Shown here one piece after another: positions 24,045-31,402 of a DNA stretch of 35,732 nucleotides. The notes beneath the pieces were generated by a model that was not told where the DNA came from, ran no database searches, and saw nothing but the letters and a program-made list of their open reading frames with translations. The stretch comes from a virus. The stretch's first letter is position 1, and every line of letters begins with the position of its first letter. A program made the position numbers and the translations under genes. The DNA is taken from the IMG/VR virus record IMGVR_UViG_3300038457_000033, positions 1 through 35,732 of that record, one strand, 5' to 3'.

Positions 24045-24815
24045 ATGACAGCTACATCTATAGTCGATCTCGTCGGCGGGTCCATCATTCGCGCCGGGTC
24101 CGGAAACCGTCCCGCCGTATTGGCGATCCAGTCTGCCGTCGCCGTCAGCCCTGACGGCGTCTACGGTGACGCGACCAAGTTGGCCGTCCAAGGATTCCAG
24201 ACCAAGCACAACCTGAAGCCCGACGGCGAAGTCGGGCACATGACCGCTTCGGCGATGGACGCCGTTGCGTCGGCGCCGCCGACGGCGACGATTCAGGTGG
24301 TGTCGGCGCTCAGCGACGAGCCGACCTGGAACAGGCTGGCCCGGACTCAGATCGGCATCCACGAGGTCGGCGACAATCGCGGGCCCGACGTGGCTCGTTT
24401 CATTGCCGGCGCGCACGCCGGCGCGCTCGGCGAACCGTGGTGCGCGATCTTCGCGAACTGGGCGTTGGAGAGCTGCGGCGTCCGCGGCACCCGCAGCGCC
24501 TCGTCGCAGTCGTTCCGCGACGACCCGAACTTCGTGAAGCTGGACGGCCCGGCGTTCGGCGCGATCGTCGTGTATTGGCGCGCGCCGCGGGCGCAGGGCG
24601 TCGGCCACGTCGGGTTTTATCAAAAGGAAACCTCTACCCACATCTTTACGCTCGGCGGCAACGAGAGCGATATGGTCAAGGAGGAGTGGCTGCCGAAGGC
24701 CGCGTCATCCTTCGGGCTCGAGGGCTACTGGTGGCCGAAGGCGGTCGAATTGCCGAAGATCGGCCCCATCACCATCGACGTCGCGACGCCGCTGGTGACG
24801 GTAAAAGTGACCTGA
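24045..24815 (+). CDS. endolysin: peptidoglycan-binding plus CHAP-like amidase/peptidase
   Basis: 256 residues from ATG 24045 with GAGGATAC upstream. Residues 20-80 form a PG_binding_1 domain: 'AVLAIQSAVAVSPDGVYGDA', 'VQGFQTKHNLKPDGEVG'. Residues about 100-235 form a CHAP-like domain of the TIGR02594 kind: 'ARTQIGIHEVGDNRGPDVAR', 'GEPWCAIFANWALESCGV' with catalytic Cys133, and 'GVGHVGFYQKE' with His188. It cleaves host peptidoglycan at lysis. There is no signal peptide, so release should depend on a holin; the candidate follows 70 bases downstream. Confidence 0.85.
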   Translation: MTATSIVDLVGGSIIRAGSGNRPAVLAIQSAVAVSPDGVYGDATKLAVQGFQTKHNLKPDGEVGHMTASAMDAVASAPPTATIQVVSALSDEPTWNRLARTQIGIHEVGDNRGPDVARFIAGAHAGALGEPWCAIFANWALESCGVRGTRSASSQSFRDDPNFVKLDGPAFGAIVVYWRAPRAQGVGHVGFYQKETSTHIFTLGGNESDMVKEEWLPKAASSFGLEGYWWPKAVELPKIGPITIDVATPLVTVKVT

Positions 24816-24885
24816 ACCCATCGACGCCGTCTTGCGGGAAGACGGCCGAACACGTAAACACATCACAACGGACGGGGAATCGCCG

Positions 24886-25518
24886 ATGAACAGGATCGCC
24901 ACGGTCATCGCCTTCGCGCTGCTCTCTGGGTTTGTTTCTGGAGCCGCCGCTCAGGCGCCAACACCAGCACCAGCAGCTGCTCCGGCCGCCACCGCCTCCC
25001 CGGTACCCGTCCTGACGCCGCGGATCGCCGAACCAGTGACGCAGAACACCATCTCGACGACCGGACCCGTTACCAGCAGCACCACCATCAGCGCCGGCAC
25101 GCTCGCGGGCCAAGTCTTGATGTGGATAAGCGTGGTTGCCGTTCCCGTCATCAGCAAGTTCATCGTGGCGTGGCTGATCGCGCTCGCCAAGAAGGCAGGC
25201 GTCGAGACTTCGCAGGTGATGAGCGAACGGCTCGACCAGATGATCGAGAACGGTCTTCATTCCGGGGCAAGCACGGCGCAGGCCGACCTGACCGGCAAAC
25301 TGAACATCGACGTCAAGAATGACGTGATCCGAAGCGCGGTGCAGTACGCGCAGACCCACGCCGTCGACACGATCAAGAACCTCACCGGCGCGGACCCCAC
25401 CGACCCGAAGGTGATCGAGACTCTCCAGGCGCGCGCCACCAAAGTGCTCGCCAGCATCGGACCGAACGCGCCGGCGCAAGCCGCCGCGCCGGTCCCGTCC
25501 GTCGTCAACCGTTCCTAG
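24886..25518 (+). CDS. holin-like membrane protein with signal peptide
   Basis: 210 residues; I chose ATG 24886. The N-terminal MNRIATVIAFALLSGFVSGA then AAQ is a signal peptide, followed by a long A/P/T linker. One strong membrane segment at about residues 75-100 ('VLMWISVVAVPVISKFIVAW') is followed by a soluble tail with 'VIRSAVQYAQTHAVDTIKNL'. The layout of one helix plus an AVxxAxQ-type tail recalls LL-H-type holins. Its place directly after the endolysin supports a lysis role. The cleavable signal is unusual for a holin. Confidence 0.55.
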   Translation: MNRIATVIAFALLSGFVSGAAAQAPTPAPAAAPAATASPVPVLTPRIAEPVTQNTISTTGPVTSSTTISAGTLAGQVLMWISVVAVPVISKFIVAWLIALAKKAGVETSQVMSERLDQMIENGLHSGASTAQADLTGKLNIDVKNDVIRSAVQYAQTHAVDTIKNLTGADPTDPKVIETLQARATKVLASIGPNAPAQAAAPVPSVVNRS

Positions 25519-25525
25519 TAAAACG

Positions 25526-27388
25526 ATGCTCCACAAGCTCGGCAAGACTGACGCCCGTCCCGGTGCCATCAGCTTCAAGCTGAGCACCTATTTCAACCTT
25601 GCTGCGTTGCCGACGGCGCCTGCGGTGTTCGGCCATTACGCCGCGGTGAACTACTGGGGCATCCTCGGCAATGATACTCACGGCGATTGCGTCCTAGCCG
25701 GAGGCGATCACGAAACAATGCTGTGGACGGCGGAAGCCGGTAGCATCGCGCCGTTCAACGACACCTGCGCGCTGAGCGACTACGCCGCGTTGACTGGCTT
25801 CAACCCTGCCGACCCAGCCACCGACCAGGGCACCGACATGCAGGAAGCGGCGTCCTACCGCCGTACGACCGGCCTGATCGACGCCAACGGCGTACGGCAC
25901 AAGGTCGACGCCTATGTCGCGCCGGCCGTCGGTGATGTGAACGAATTGATGGCGGCGACTTACCTGTTCGGCGCGGTCGGCTTCGGTTTTCAGTTCCCCG
26001 CGAGCGCGATGACCCAGTTCAATGCGGGACAGCCTTGGTCAGTCGTTCCTGGTAGCCCGATTGAAGGGGGGCATTATGTTCCATGCCTTCGCGGGGAAAC
26101 GCTCATCAGTCTCCTTGACGGTCGAAATGTACCGATTGGAGAACTAGCGGCACTCGGAAAGAATCAATGGGTGTACGCTATTGATAAATCTCACCGCGTC
26201 GTTCCTGCTCTTGCAACGAATATCCGTCAGACAGGAAGAGGACGATCACTTGTCAGAATACATCTTGACGATGGATCATCGTTCGATTGTACGAACGATC
26301 ATCTAATTATGCTTCGGGATGGATACTATTTGGCGGCTGGTCTACTCACCGAAGGCGCATCTCTTATGCCTTTATATCGGCGGCTGTCGGATGGTTCTTA
26401 TCACAAGATGTTCGGCTACGAAGAGATCATGGACCCTTGCTCTAATGAGTGGGTATTTACCCACTGGCGCGTTACGGAAGAGGCTGTCGGCAGACGTTGG
26501 GGAGTCGTACATCATGATGATCGGAACAAAAGAAACAACTCGCCTAATAATCTAATCCGCATGTCATGGGACGCACATCGGGCGCTTCACGCCGCCGATA
26601 TGGATGCTCTAACGCAATATGTGAAAAGTGAAAAAGGCCGAGATCGATCAAGGCAACTTATGACAGATAGCTGGGCCGATGAAGACAGACGGAAGCGGCA
26701 CATCAATCATCTAAAGACCAATCCAAAATTGGCAGCGCATAGGAAGGCTGGTTTCTTCGACAAAGCAGCCCAAAGCCAAAATGGCAAAAAGACTGGTCCA
26801 ATCAATATCAAATTAACTCAGACGCCTGAAGCAAAAGCGAAGAAGGTAGAAACACAAAGAGAGCGTCTACTGACTGATCCGGCGTTTAGAGAAAAGAAAG
26901 CTGAGATAGCACGTCAAAACGGAAGTAAAGTATCCCGTCTTACAAGAGAGCAGATTATTTACGTTGAGGAACGTCTAAAAAATGCGCCCATTGGAAGAAA
27001 TGCTGAATTAGCGGATGAACTATGCGTAAGTCGTTCGGTTATTTCAAGAATAAAGAATGGACCTCACATAAATCACAAAGTTGTTGCGATTGAAGTTCTC
27101 CCTGGGGTGCATGATGTATATGACATGGAGGTTCCAAAATATCATAATTTTGCGATTGGATCCGGAGTTTTCGTGCATAACTGCGTTGGACGGCGCGCCA
27201 ATGGAAATCTGGTATGCGTCACTTGGGGTGCCCTGCAAGAAATAGAGCCATCCTTCGCTCAGTCTTTCAATGACGAATCGGTGGCGTACTTGTCCCTTGA
27301 GTCATTAAAGAATAGCATATCGCCTGAGAACTTCGACTTGGCGACGCTGCAAGCCGATCTGAACGCCTTACCCGTGCAAGGGAGTTGA
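25526..27388 (+). CDS. papain-like cysteine protein precursor containing an intein
   Basis: The 620-residue precursor (ATG 25526) splices to 254 residues. The mature protein belongs to an unnamed papain-like family I recognise from mycobacteria, Rhizobiales and phages: Cys55 in 'NDTHGDCVLAGGDHETMLWT', 'DQGTDMQEAASYRRTTGL', His183 in 'IEGGHYVP' and 'CVTWG' near the end, in the place of the papain N-W-G. The substrate is unknown; peptidase or amidase chemistry is expected from the Cys/His pair. It has no signal peptide. It sits between the lysis genes and the small-protein cassette. The intein splits it three residues after His183, between Pro186 and Cys553. Confidence 0.75.
   Translation: MLHKLGKTDARPGAISFKLSTYFNLAALPTAPAVFGHYAAVNYWGILGNDTHGDCVLAGGDHETMLWTAEAGSIAPFNDTCALSDYAALTGFNPADPATDQGTDMQEAASYRRTTGLIDANGVRHKVDAYVAPAVGDVNELMAATYLFGAVGFGFQFPASAMTQFNAGQPWSVVPGSPIEGGHYVPCLRGETLISLLDGRNVPIGELAALGKNQWVYAIDKSHRVVPALATNIRQTGRGRSLVRIHLDDGSSFDCTNDHLIMLRDGYYLAAGLLTEGASLMPLYRRLSDGSYHKMFGYEEIMDPCSNEWVFTHWRVTEEAVGRRWGVVHHDDRNKRNNSPNNLIRMSWDAHRALHAADMDALTQYVKSEKGRDRSRQLMTDSWADEDRRKRHINHLKTNPKLAAHRKAGFFDKAAQSQNGKKTGPINIKLTQTPEAKAKKVETQRERLLTDPAFREKKAEIARQNGSKVSRLTREQIIYVEERLKNAPIGRNAELADELCVSRSVISRIKNGPHINHKVVAIEVLPGVHDVYDMEVPKYHNFAIGSGVFVHNCVGRRANGNLVCVTWGALQEIEPSFAQSFNDESVAYLSLESLKNSISPENFDLATLQADLNALPVQGS
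26084..27181 (+). mobile_element. 366-residue intein with HNH-type endonuclease
   Basis: Residues 187-552 of the precursor. The N-terminal splice block starts with Cys187 ('CLRGETLISLLDGRNVPIGE'), and a block B-like 'DDGSSFDCTNDHLIM' follows. The C-terminal blocks are 'VHDVYDMEVPKYHNFAIGSG' and 'VFVHN', with Cys553 as the +1 nucleophile. The centre is not LAGLIDADG but His-Me finger HNH ('VVHHDDRNKRNNSPNNLI', 'WDAHRALH'), followed by basic repeats and a helix-turn-helix ('NAELADELCVSRSVISRIKN'). The DNA is clearly AT-richer than both extein parts, marking a recent insertion. All splice residues appear intact. Confidence 0.85.
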
Positions 27389-27390
27389 AT

Positions 27391-27717
27391 ATGAAACGAT
27401 TGTTACTCGCCTCCGCCATCCTGTTTGCGCCAGCGATTGTCTCGGCACAGACCCCCACGCAAGTCGGTCCTTGCGTGTGTACCTACGCCGGCACTGGTGT
27501 GACCTGCACATGCCCCGCGGCGCCGGCCATGACCCCAGTTCCAGTGGCCCCTGCTTACGATCCGGTGGCCGCAGCCCAAGCCGCACAGGGGATGGCGGCG
27601 CAGCAACAGTTGATATATTTGCAGTCACAGCAGTATCGTGACATTCAAATGCAGCAGTGGCAGAGAGATCACCCGCAGCAACCTTGGAACGGGCAACCCG
27701 ACCAGCATCCCCACTGA
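27391..27717 (+). CDS. small secreted cysteine- and glutamine-rich protein
   Basis: 108 residues from ATG 27391 (GGGAG upstream). Signal peptide MKRLLLASAILFAPAIVSAQ, then 'CVCTYAGTGVTCTC' with four cysteines that could form disulfides in the periplasm. The C-terminal half is Q/A/P rich ('QQQLIYLQSQQYRDIQMQQW'). There is no lipobox, so it is not a typical outer-membrane spanin. The function is unknown; its place after the lysis genes suggests a periplasmic role late in infection. Confidence 0.55.
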   Translation: MKRLLLASAILFAPAIVSAQTPTQVGPCVCTYAGTGVTCTCPAAPAMTPVPVAPAYDPVAAAQAAQGMAAQQQLIYLQSQQYRDIQMQQWQRDHPQQPWNGQPDQHPH

Positions 27718-27765
27718 ACCAGAGGCGAAGAATAATCTTCGCCGCAACACCAGAGAGAGGCCACC

Positions 27766-28089
27766 ATGTCTTGGATCGACACCGTTACTTCGCTACTCGC
27801 CAACCCGACGACCGCAGCCGCCGGTACTTCGATGCTCAATGCTATGGGCAGCAAGACGACAACCAACTCGCTGATTATGAATCAGCTCTCGCTGCTTGAG
27901 CAGAACCCCAGCTCGGCCGTCACCATCGTCAGCGCCATCGGCGGGATTTCCGGCGTGCCGCCGGCCATCATGCCGCTGGTCAATAACCTGCCAAACTTGG
28001 CGAACGACCCATCGCCAGCCGGCAAGGCTGCTCTGTTGTCGGCAGTCGCTCAGATCGAGAGTTTGCTGCCGCAGTCGCGCTGGCTGTGA
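27766..28089 (+). CDS. unknown small hydrophobic helical protein
   Basis: 107 residues from ATG 27766 (AGAGAGG upstream). It is alanine, serine and leucine rich: 'SLLANPTTAAAGTSMLNAMG' and 'AVTIVSAIGGISGVPPAIMP'. There is no charged membrane anchor pattern; it may be amphipathic. The stop overlaps the next start in GTGA. Phage-encoded relatives were not recognised. Confidence 0.5.
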   Translation: MSWIDTVTSLLANPTTAAAGTSMLNAMGSKTTTNSLIMNQLSLLEQNPSSAVTIVSAIGGISGVPPAIMPLVNNLPNLANDPSPAGKAALLSAVAQIESLLPQSRWL

Positions 28090-28421
28090 AGCTTCGCGTT
28101 GTATGGTGGATCCCTATCGCTGGCGTGTGGCTCGCGCACGCCAGCGGTTTATTCGTCCATGCCGAAACCATCATTGGGCCGGCCGGCAGGATACTTGGCG
28201 GCATCGACAAACTGGTCACCAATATGTCTGACTTGAGAAACTACGGGCCACAACAAGGGAACCTGACCGATGTCAATCCTAATGTATTTCATCAAGCACG
28301 GCTCCCAGATCATGGCGTTGCTCGCCAAGGGCAACACGCCGGGCGGCTCGCACCTCATCATCGAATTGCTCAACGCCAACATGCCGCTCATCAAAAAGAC
28401 ATGGCCCGAGTTGAACGCTAA
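28086..28421 (+). CDS. small exported protein, uncertain end
   Basis: 111 residues from GTG 28086 (GTGA overlap). The N-terminus MKLRVVWWIPIAGVWLAHAS then GLFVHAE looks like a signal peptide, and the next 40 residues ('IIGPAGRILGGIDKLVTNMS') are ordinary. From about 28270 on, the frame becomes His/Gln/Arg rich and lies over the better-biased gene at 28270. The last 50 residues are therefore either a true nested overlap or the result of a lost stop or frameshift. Confidence 0.4.
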   Translation: MKLRVVWWIPIAGVWLAHASGLFVHAETIIGPAGRILGGIDKLVTNMSDLRNYGPQQGNLTDVNPNVFHQARLPDHGVARQGQHAGRLAPHHRIAQRQHAAHQKDMARVER

Positions 28422-28509
28422 CGGCTTGCTCGATGATACGGTGGTGATGCTCAAGGAGCAGATCACAACGGCAACATCGCCTCTTCCGGTCCCCAACGTA
28501 GGCGCCTGA
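28270..28509 (+). CDS. unknown 79-residue protein
   Basis: 79 residues from ATG 28270 (AAGGGA upstream). MSILMYFIKHGSQIMALLAK and 'SHLIIELLNANMPLIKKTWP' suggest two amphipathic helices; the tail is T/P/V rich. Codon bias supports this frame over the overlapping one from 28086. It lies next to small membrane proteins. The function is unknown. Confidence 0.5.
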   Translation: MSILMYFIKHGSQIMALLAKGNTPGGSHLIIELLNANMPLIKKTWPELNANGLLDDTVVMLKEQITTATSPLPVPNVGA

Positions 28510-28510
28510 A

Positions 28511-28902
28511 ATGGCTAGGCGCGCAAAACGTCAGCCACCGCCTTCTTTGTTTCGGAGGACGATAGGCTCCATTAAACGCAATCCCGTGAAAGCCATAACC
28601 GCCGCAGTGGTTATTTTCGGCGGGATTCCTAGTGCGGTTGCCGGGGCAAACTATCTTGATCCAATTCTCCCCGCATTTCATTATTGGGTGTTGCAGCAAC
28701 TAGAGCCACTTCTCAAGGTTCAAAATACTCAAGCGGTAGGGCTCGATCGGTTCTTACTTTACCAACAGCAGAACGCATTGGCCAATGCAAAGGCTGATAG
28801 CGCGAGCAAGACCTCGTTCAAGACCGCGTTAAGGAATTAGAGTCGCAGTCCCGTGATACCCAGGCTCGTATTTGTAAAGCGACTAGCAAAGGCTGCCCGT
28901 GA
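28511..28902 (+). pseudogene. membrane/coiled-coil protein broken by a frameshift
   Basis: The ATG 28511 frame gives 109 residues and stops at 28840: a basic start (MARRAKRQPPPSLFRRTIGS), a membrane segment 'AITAAVVIFGGIPSAVAGAN', then helix. From 28801 the -1 frame continues as clean coiled coil ('REQDLVQDRVKELESQSRDT', 'QARICKATSKGCP') and ends at TGA 28900-28902, which overlaps the next start in GTGA as neighbouring genes do. The intact form would be a type II membrane protein with a periplasmic coiled coil, i-spanin-like in layout. No slippery heptamer is visible in 28801-28840, so a mutation or sequence error is more likely than recoding. Confidence 0.55.
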
Positions 28903-29321
28903 CCCACCCGTTCATGAGCTATTGCCGCAATCGGCTATTCGAGTGGGTGATGACCCTCTCGATGCTCGGAATGGCCATTGAAATAGGTATCTGGCCGAGG
29001 GCCGTGCAGGCAAGTTCATTCCGATTGATGCTTGACATCATTGACCCATTGAACGTCGGTATGTTTTTCATGGCGTTTGGGCTGCTGCGCATTGCGGCGC
29101 TGATCGCCAACGGAAGCTGGCCAGAACACGGTCCTCGCATGAGGGCGATGGGTGCTGGCGCGGCGGCAATGATGTGGGGGCAGATGGGCATCGCGCTTAT
29201 TCTGTTGACGTCACAGAGAGACGGTGTCCCTTCGCCTGGTATCTCGTTGTATTTTTTTATGACCATCGGAGAATTGCTCTCCGCTTACCGGGCCATGAGC
29301 GATGCAAGACCTGGGGGTTGA
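28899..29321 (+). CDS. multi-pass membrane protein
   Basis: 140 residues from GTG 28899 (GTGA overlap). Three or four hydrophobic segments: 'WVMTLSMLGMAIEIGIWP', 'VGMFFMAFGLLRIAALIAN', 'GAGAAAMMWGQMGIALILLT' and 'ISLYFFMTIGELLSAYRAM'. The size and topology would suit a second holin or an antiholin, but no family was recognised. Confidence 0.5.
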   Translation: MTHPFMSYCRNRLFEWVMTLSMLGMAIEIGIWPRAVQASSFRLMLDIIDPLNVGMFFMAFGLLRIAALIANGSWPEHGPRMRAMGAGAAAMMWGQMGIALILLTSQRDGVPSPGISLYFFMTIGELLSAYRAMSDARPGG

Positions 29322-29637
29322 CAAGCTTGGCCCTTTTCCTCTCTTGCAGCTTGTGGCGGCGGCGGTGATTCTCGCTGGCCTCGCGGCTGCGGTCTATCGA
29401 GGTACGCGCGATCGCAAGATATCAGCCGATCAGGAACCAATGTTCGGTAGTGGCAGATGGTATTTTGATGGCCCACTAAATGCTGCACTCGAAACGCTGC
29501 GCGATATCTACCGGGTCATGTGCAGCATTGATGGCCAAGTCGATACGTTCGGGGAAATAATGCGTACCCACATACGTCTGCTTCAGGAAATCAAGGACGA
29601 GCTCCACGAGCTAAACGGCAAAGGGCGCCGACGCTAA
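29302..29637 (+). CDS. single-pass membrane protein with coiled-coil tail
   Basis: 111 residues from ATG 29302, overlapping the upstream gene by 20 bases. One membrane helix ('LLQLVAAAVILAGLAAAVY') is followed by 'GRWYFDGPLNAALETLRDIY' and a helical, charged C-terminus ('RLLQEIKDELHELNGKGRRR'). The topology resembles inner-membrane spanin or chaperone-like phage proteins, but this is not decisive. Confidence 0.5.
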   Translation: MQDLGVDKLGPFPLLQLVAAAVILAGLAAAVYRGTRDRKISADQEPMFGSGRWYFDGPLNAALETLRDIYRVMCSIDGQVDTFGEIMRTHIRLLQEIKDELHELNGKGRRR

Positions 29638-29640
29638 CCC

Positions 29641-29757
29641 ATGATTCGCCTTAGCCTCGCCACCCAAGTCGCGTTGATTGTAATAGTGATTGGTGCCATC
29701 TTCGTCGGCATCTACCTTTCCGGCTACGGCGACTGCTGCGTGATCCACCTAGACTAA
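29641..29757 (+). CDS. 38-residue membrane peptide
   Basis: From ATG 29641, three bases after the previous stop: MIRLSLATQVALIVIVIGAI then FVGIYLSGYGDCCVIHLD. It has one membrane helix with a short tail containing two adjacent cysteines. No strong ribosome site is seen, so coupling to the upstream gene is likely. The family is unknown. Confidence 0.45.
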   Translation: MIRLSLATQVALIVIVIGAIFVGIYLSGYGDCCVIHLD

Positions 29758-29833
29758 GATACGTTACAGACAGCGGCCGGAACATAAGATAGACCAAAAT
29801 ACTTAGGCTCTCACTGACCCAAGGAGACGCCAC

Positions 29834-30046
29834 ATGCTCGGACTAATACTAATTGTATTCCTTTTACTTTTCTTTGTCGGCGGTGCCGTCCCTGGCCCGT
29901 GGTACGGTTCGCGGCCCGGCCCTGTCGCCGGCCAGCCTGTCGCGTCGCCCTACTTTCATGGATATGGCTATGGGCCGTATGTGCCGGGTGGCCTCGGCAT
30001 CGTGTTGGTGGTCGTTTTGATTCTCGTTTTGCTTGGCCACTTCTAG
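29834..30046 (+). CDS. DUF3309-like small membrane protein
   Basis: 70 residues from ATG 29834 with AAGGAGACGCC upstream. Two hydrophobic helices ('LGLILIVFLLLFFVGGAVPG' and 'GLGIVLVVVLILVLLGHF') flank a Gly/Tyr/Pro loop ('PYFHGYGYGPYVPGGLG'). The 'YGPYxPGGLG' plus 'LILVLLGHF' ending is the DUF3309 pattern found in many proteobacteria, so this may be host-derived. Confidence 0.6.
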   Translation: MLGLILIVFLLLFFVGGAVPGPWYGSRPGPVAGQPVASPYFHGYGYGPYVPGGLGIVLVVVLILVLLGHF

Positions 30047-30076
30047 CCCTCGTCTCTCCCGAAAGGAAATAACGCC

Positions 30077-30226
30077 ATGCCGAACACAGGACTGGTCCTA
30101 CTGGTTTTTGCATTTGTGCTCGCCTGCTGCGCCGCGATCAACATTCCCTCGGCCCGCGTCTCGCTCGGCTGGGCTGCCATAGCGTTCTATTTCGCGTCAA
30201 TTTTGTTTGGGCACCTTTCGCATTAA
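30077..30226 (+). CDS. 49-residue two-helix membrane peptide
   Basis: From ATG 30077 with GAAAGGAAAT upstream: MPNTGLVLLVFAFVLACCAA, then a short polar turn and 'LGWAAIAFYFASILFGHLSH'. It has two predicted membrane helices and a double cysteine. There is no match to a known family. It is part of the run of tiny membrane genes. Confidence 0.5.
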   Translation: MPNTGLVLLVFAFVLACCAAINIPSARVSLGWAAIAFYFASILFGHLSH

Positions 30227-30227
30227 C

Positions 30228-30434
30228 ATGGATGACGTTCCGCGAAAGCCGTCGCCCCGTTGCGCGAAACACAACGTCGCGATGGCTTGGTACAACATCG
30301 ACAAGCGCGGCGGTGGGCGTTCCCCAAAATATCGTTGCATGGTTTGTGTCGCCGACGCGAAGATCAAAGTCGATCGCGAGTGTGAGAATTGGCGTCGGCA
30401 CGCACCGAAGCGGTATCGTGCCGCGGTGCAATAA
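30228..30434 (+). CDS. small zinc-ribbon-like protein
   Basis: 68 residues from ATG 30228, one base after the previous stop. 'RCAKHNVAMAWYNIDKRGGG' and 'YRCMVCVADAK' give a CxxH...CxxC set that could hold one zinc. The C-terminus is basic (ENWRRHAPKRYRAAVQ), which suggests nucleic acid binding. It is the only cytosolic-looking product in this cassette. The function is unknown. Confidence 0.5.
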   Translation: MDDVPRKPSPRCAKHNVAMAWYNIDKRGGGRSPKYRCMVCVADAKIKVDRECENWRRHAPKRYRAAVQ

Positions 30435-30561
30435 TTATGATGCGGTGTGGGTTGCCATGCCGGCAGCTTTCGGCCATAAACGGCCCTCCCCAAACAGCAC
30501 AAAGGAAATTTCGCCTTAGCGTTCACGCCTAGCTTGCCCCCCATTTAACAGAGGACAAACC

Positions 30562-31161
30562 ATGACGTTCGCATACGCGCGAATTACCCTGGCCGCCTTG
30601 GCGGTCGCCGGCCTCGCCCTCTCTGCCCCAGCCGAGGCCCGGCACCACCACCACTACCGGCATCACCACCACCATTATCGGCATCCGGTTCCTCACCGGA
30701 CCCTAGACAGAGTGCCCACGGTGGCGAACGGCTGCGTTTCCGACAACAATGGGCACATTGCCTGCTTAGGCTCAGTAAAACGCACCAGTGAGGCTCCTGG
30801 TGGCAGGGCGGTTCGCGTTTCTGGCCAGCGGCATCATGAACGGGGGATTATCGGTGGCACCCGGCCATCTGGGTGCCCGCACGCGTGGTGCGGTTGCGGG
30901 GTCAGCCTGAAGGTCTTTGGCCGGATCATCCCGGAATTGAACCTTGCCGCCAATTGGCGGCGCTTCCCGGCAGCCATAGCGGCGGCTGGCAATGTGGCGT
31001 GGCGATGGGGCCACGTGTTTTATATCGAGGCCGTAAATGGTGATGGCACCGTCTTAGCCTATGATCCGAATAGCGGCGGTCACGTCGCCCATGTTCATAA
31101 TCGTAGTTTGCGAGGTTTCCGCGTGGTTAACCCCCACGGAACAAGGTATGCCAGCAGATGA
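30562..31161 (+). CDS. secreted His-rich CHAP-like protein
   Basis: 199 residues from ATG 30562 (AGAGGAC upstream). Signal peptide MTFAYARITLAALAVAGLAL then SAPAEA. It is followed by a histidine run with tyrosine and arginine (about residues 28-41) that could chelate metal. The C-terminal domain resembles small CHAP-like proteins of Rhizobiales: 'PSGCPHAWCGCGVSLKVFG', 'LNLAANWRRFPAAIAAAG' and 'WGHVFYIEAVNGDGTVLAYD'. Cys in 'WCGC' and His in 'GHVFYIE' are the candidate pair. It could act on periplasmic peptidoglycan as an accessory lysis or superinfection factor; this is inference. Confidence 0.6.
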   Translation: MTFAYARITLAALAVAGLALSAPAEARHHHHYRHHHHHYRHPVPHRTLDRVPTVANGCVSDNNGHIACLGSVKRTSEAPGGRAVRVSGQRHHERGIIGGTRPSGCPHAWCGCGVSLKVFGRIIPELNLAANWRRFPAAIAAAGNVAWRWGHVFYIEAVNGDGTVLAYDPNSGGHVAHVHNRSLRGFRVVNPHGTRYASR

Positions 31162-31277
31162 CGCGCCGTTGGCCGGATTTATCTAAACCGTTGCCGCCAG
31201 CGCCGTTCGTCTATCGGGTTTTCATGGCCGTTATTGTGCTGGGCGCGTTTGCGGCTCTGGTGGCTGTTTGGAGATGA
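31158..31277 (+). CDS. 39-residue membrane peptide
   Basis: From ATG 31158 in ATGA overlap with the CHAP-like gene: MTRRWPDLSKPLPPAPFVYR, then 'VFMAVIVLGAFAALVAVWR'. A proline-rich cytosolic start and one membrane helix. Its own stop overlaps the next start (ATGA), so three genes in a row are translationally coupled. The function is unknown. Confidence 0.5.
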   Translation: MTRRWPDLSKPLPPAPFVYRVFMAVIVLGAFAALVAVWR

Positions 31278-31402
31278 TAAATGAGCCAGGAATCTTTTGG
31301 TTCATCGCCGCACTAGCGATTGTCTTGCTAGCGTTGGTTGTGCCATTTGCGATTGGAGACGATCCGCCGGTGCCGCCGCCGGATTCGGCGTTCGATCTCT
31401 AG
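31274..31402 (+). CDS. 42-residue membrane peptide
   Basis: From ATG 31274 in ATGA overlap: MINEPGIFWFIAALAIVLLA, 'LVVPFAIGDD' and a Pro-rich tail (PPVPPPDSAFDL). One membrane helix. Its TAG (31400-31402) shares the sequence CTAG with the stop of the oppositely oriented gene at 31399. It is the last gene of the rightward cassette. Confidence 0.5.
   Translation: MINEPGIFWFIAALAIVLLALVVPFAIGDDPPVPPPDSAFDL

Noticed and set aside
27638-27899. Two forward frames between 27638 and 27899
   Set aside because: They straddle the stop and start of real genes at 27717 and 27766, are Arg/Pro rich, and have no leader.
30437-30532. 31-residue frame in the gap before the CHAP-like gene
   Set aside because: No ribosome site, mixed composition and no coupling to its neighbours. 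The gap otherwise shows nothing notable.
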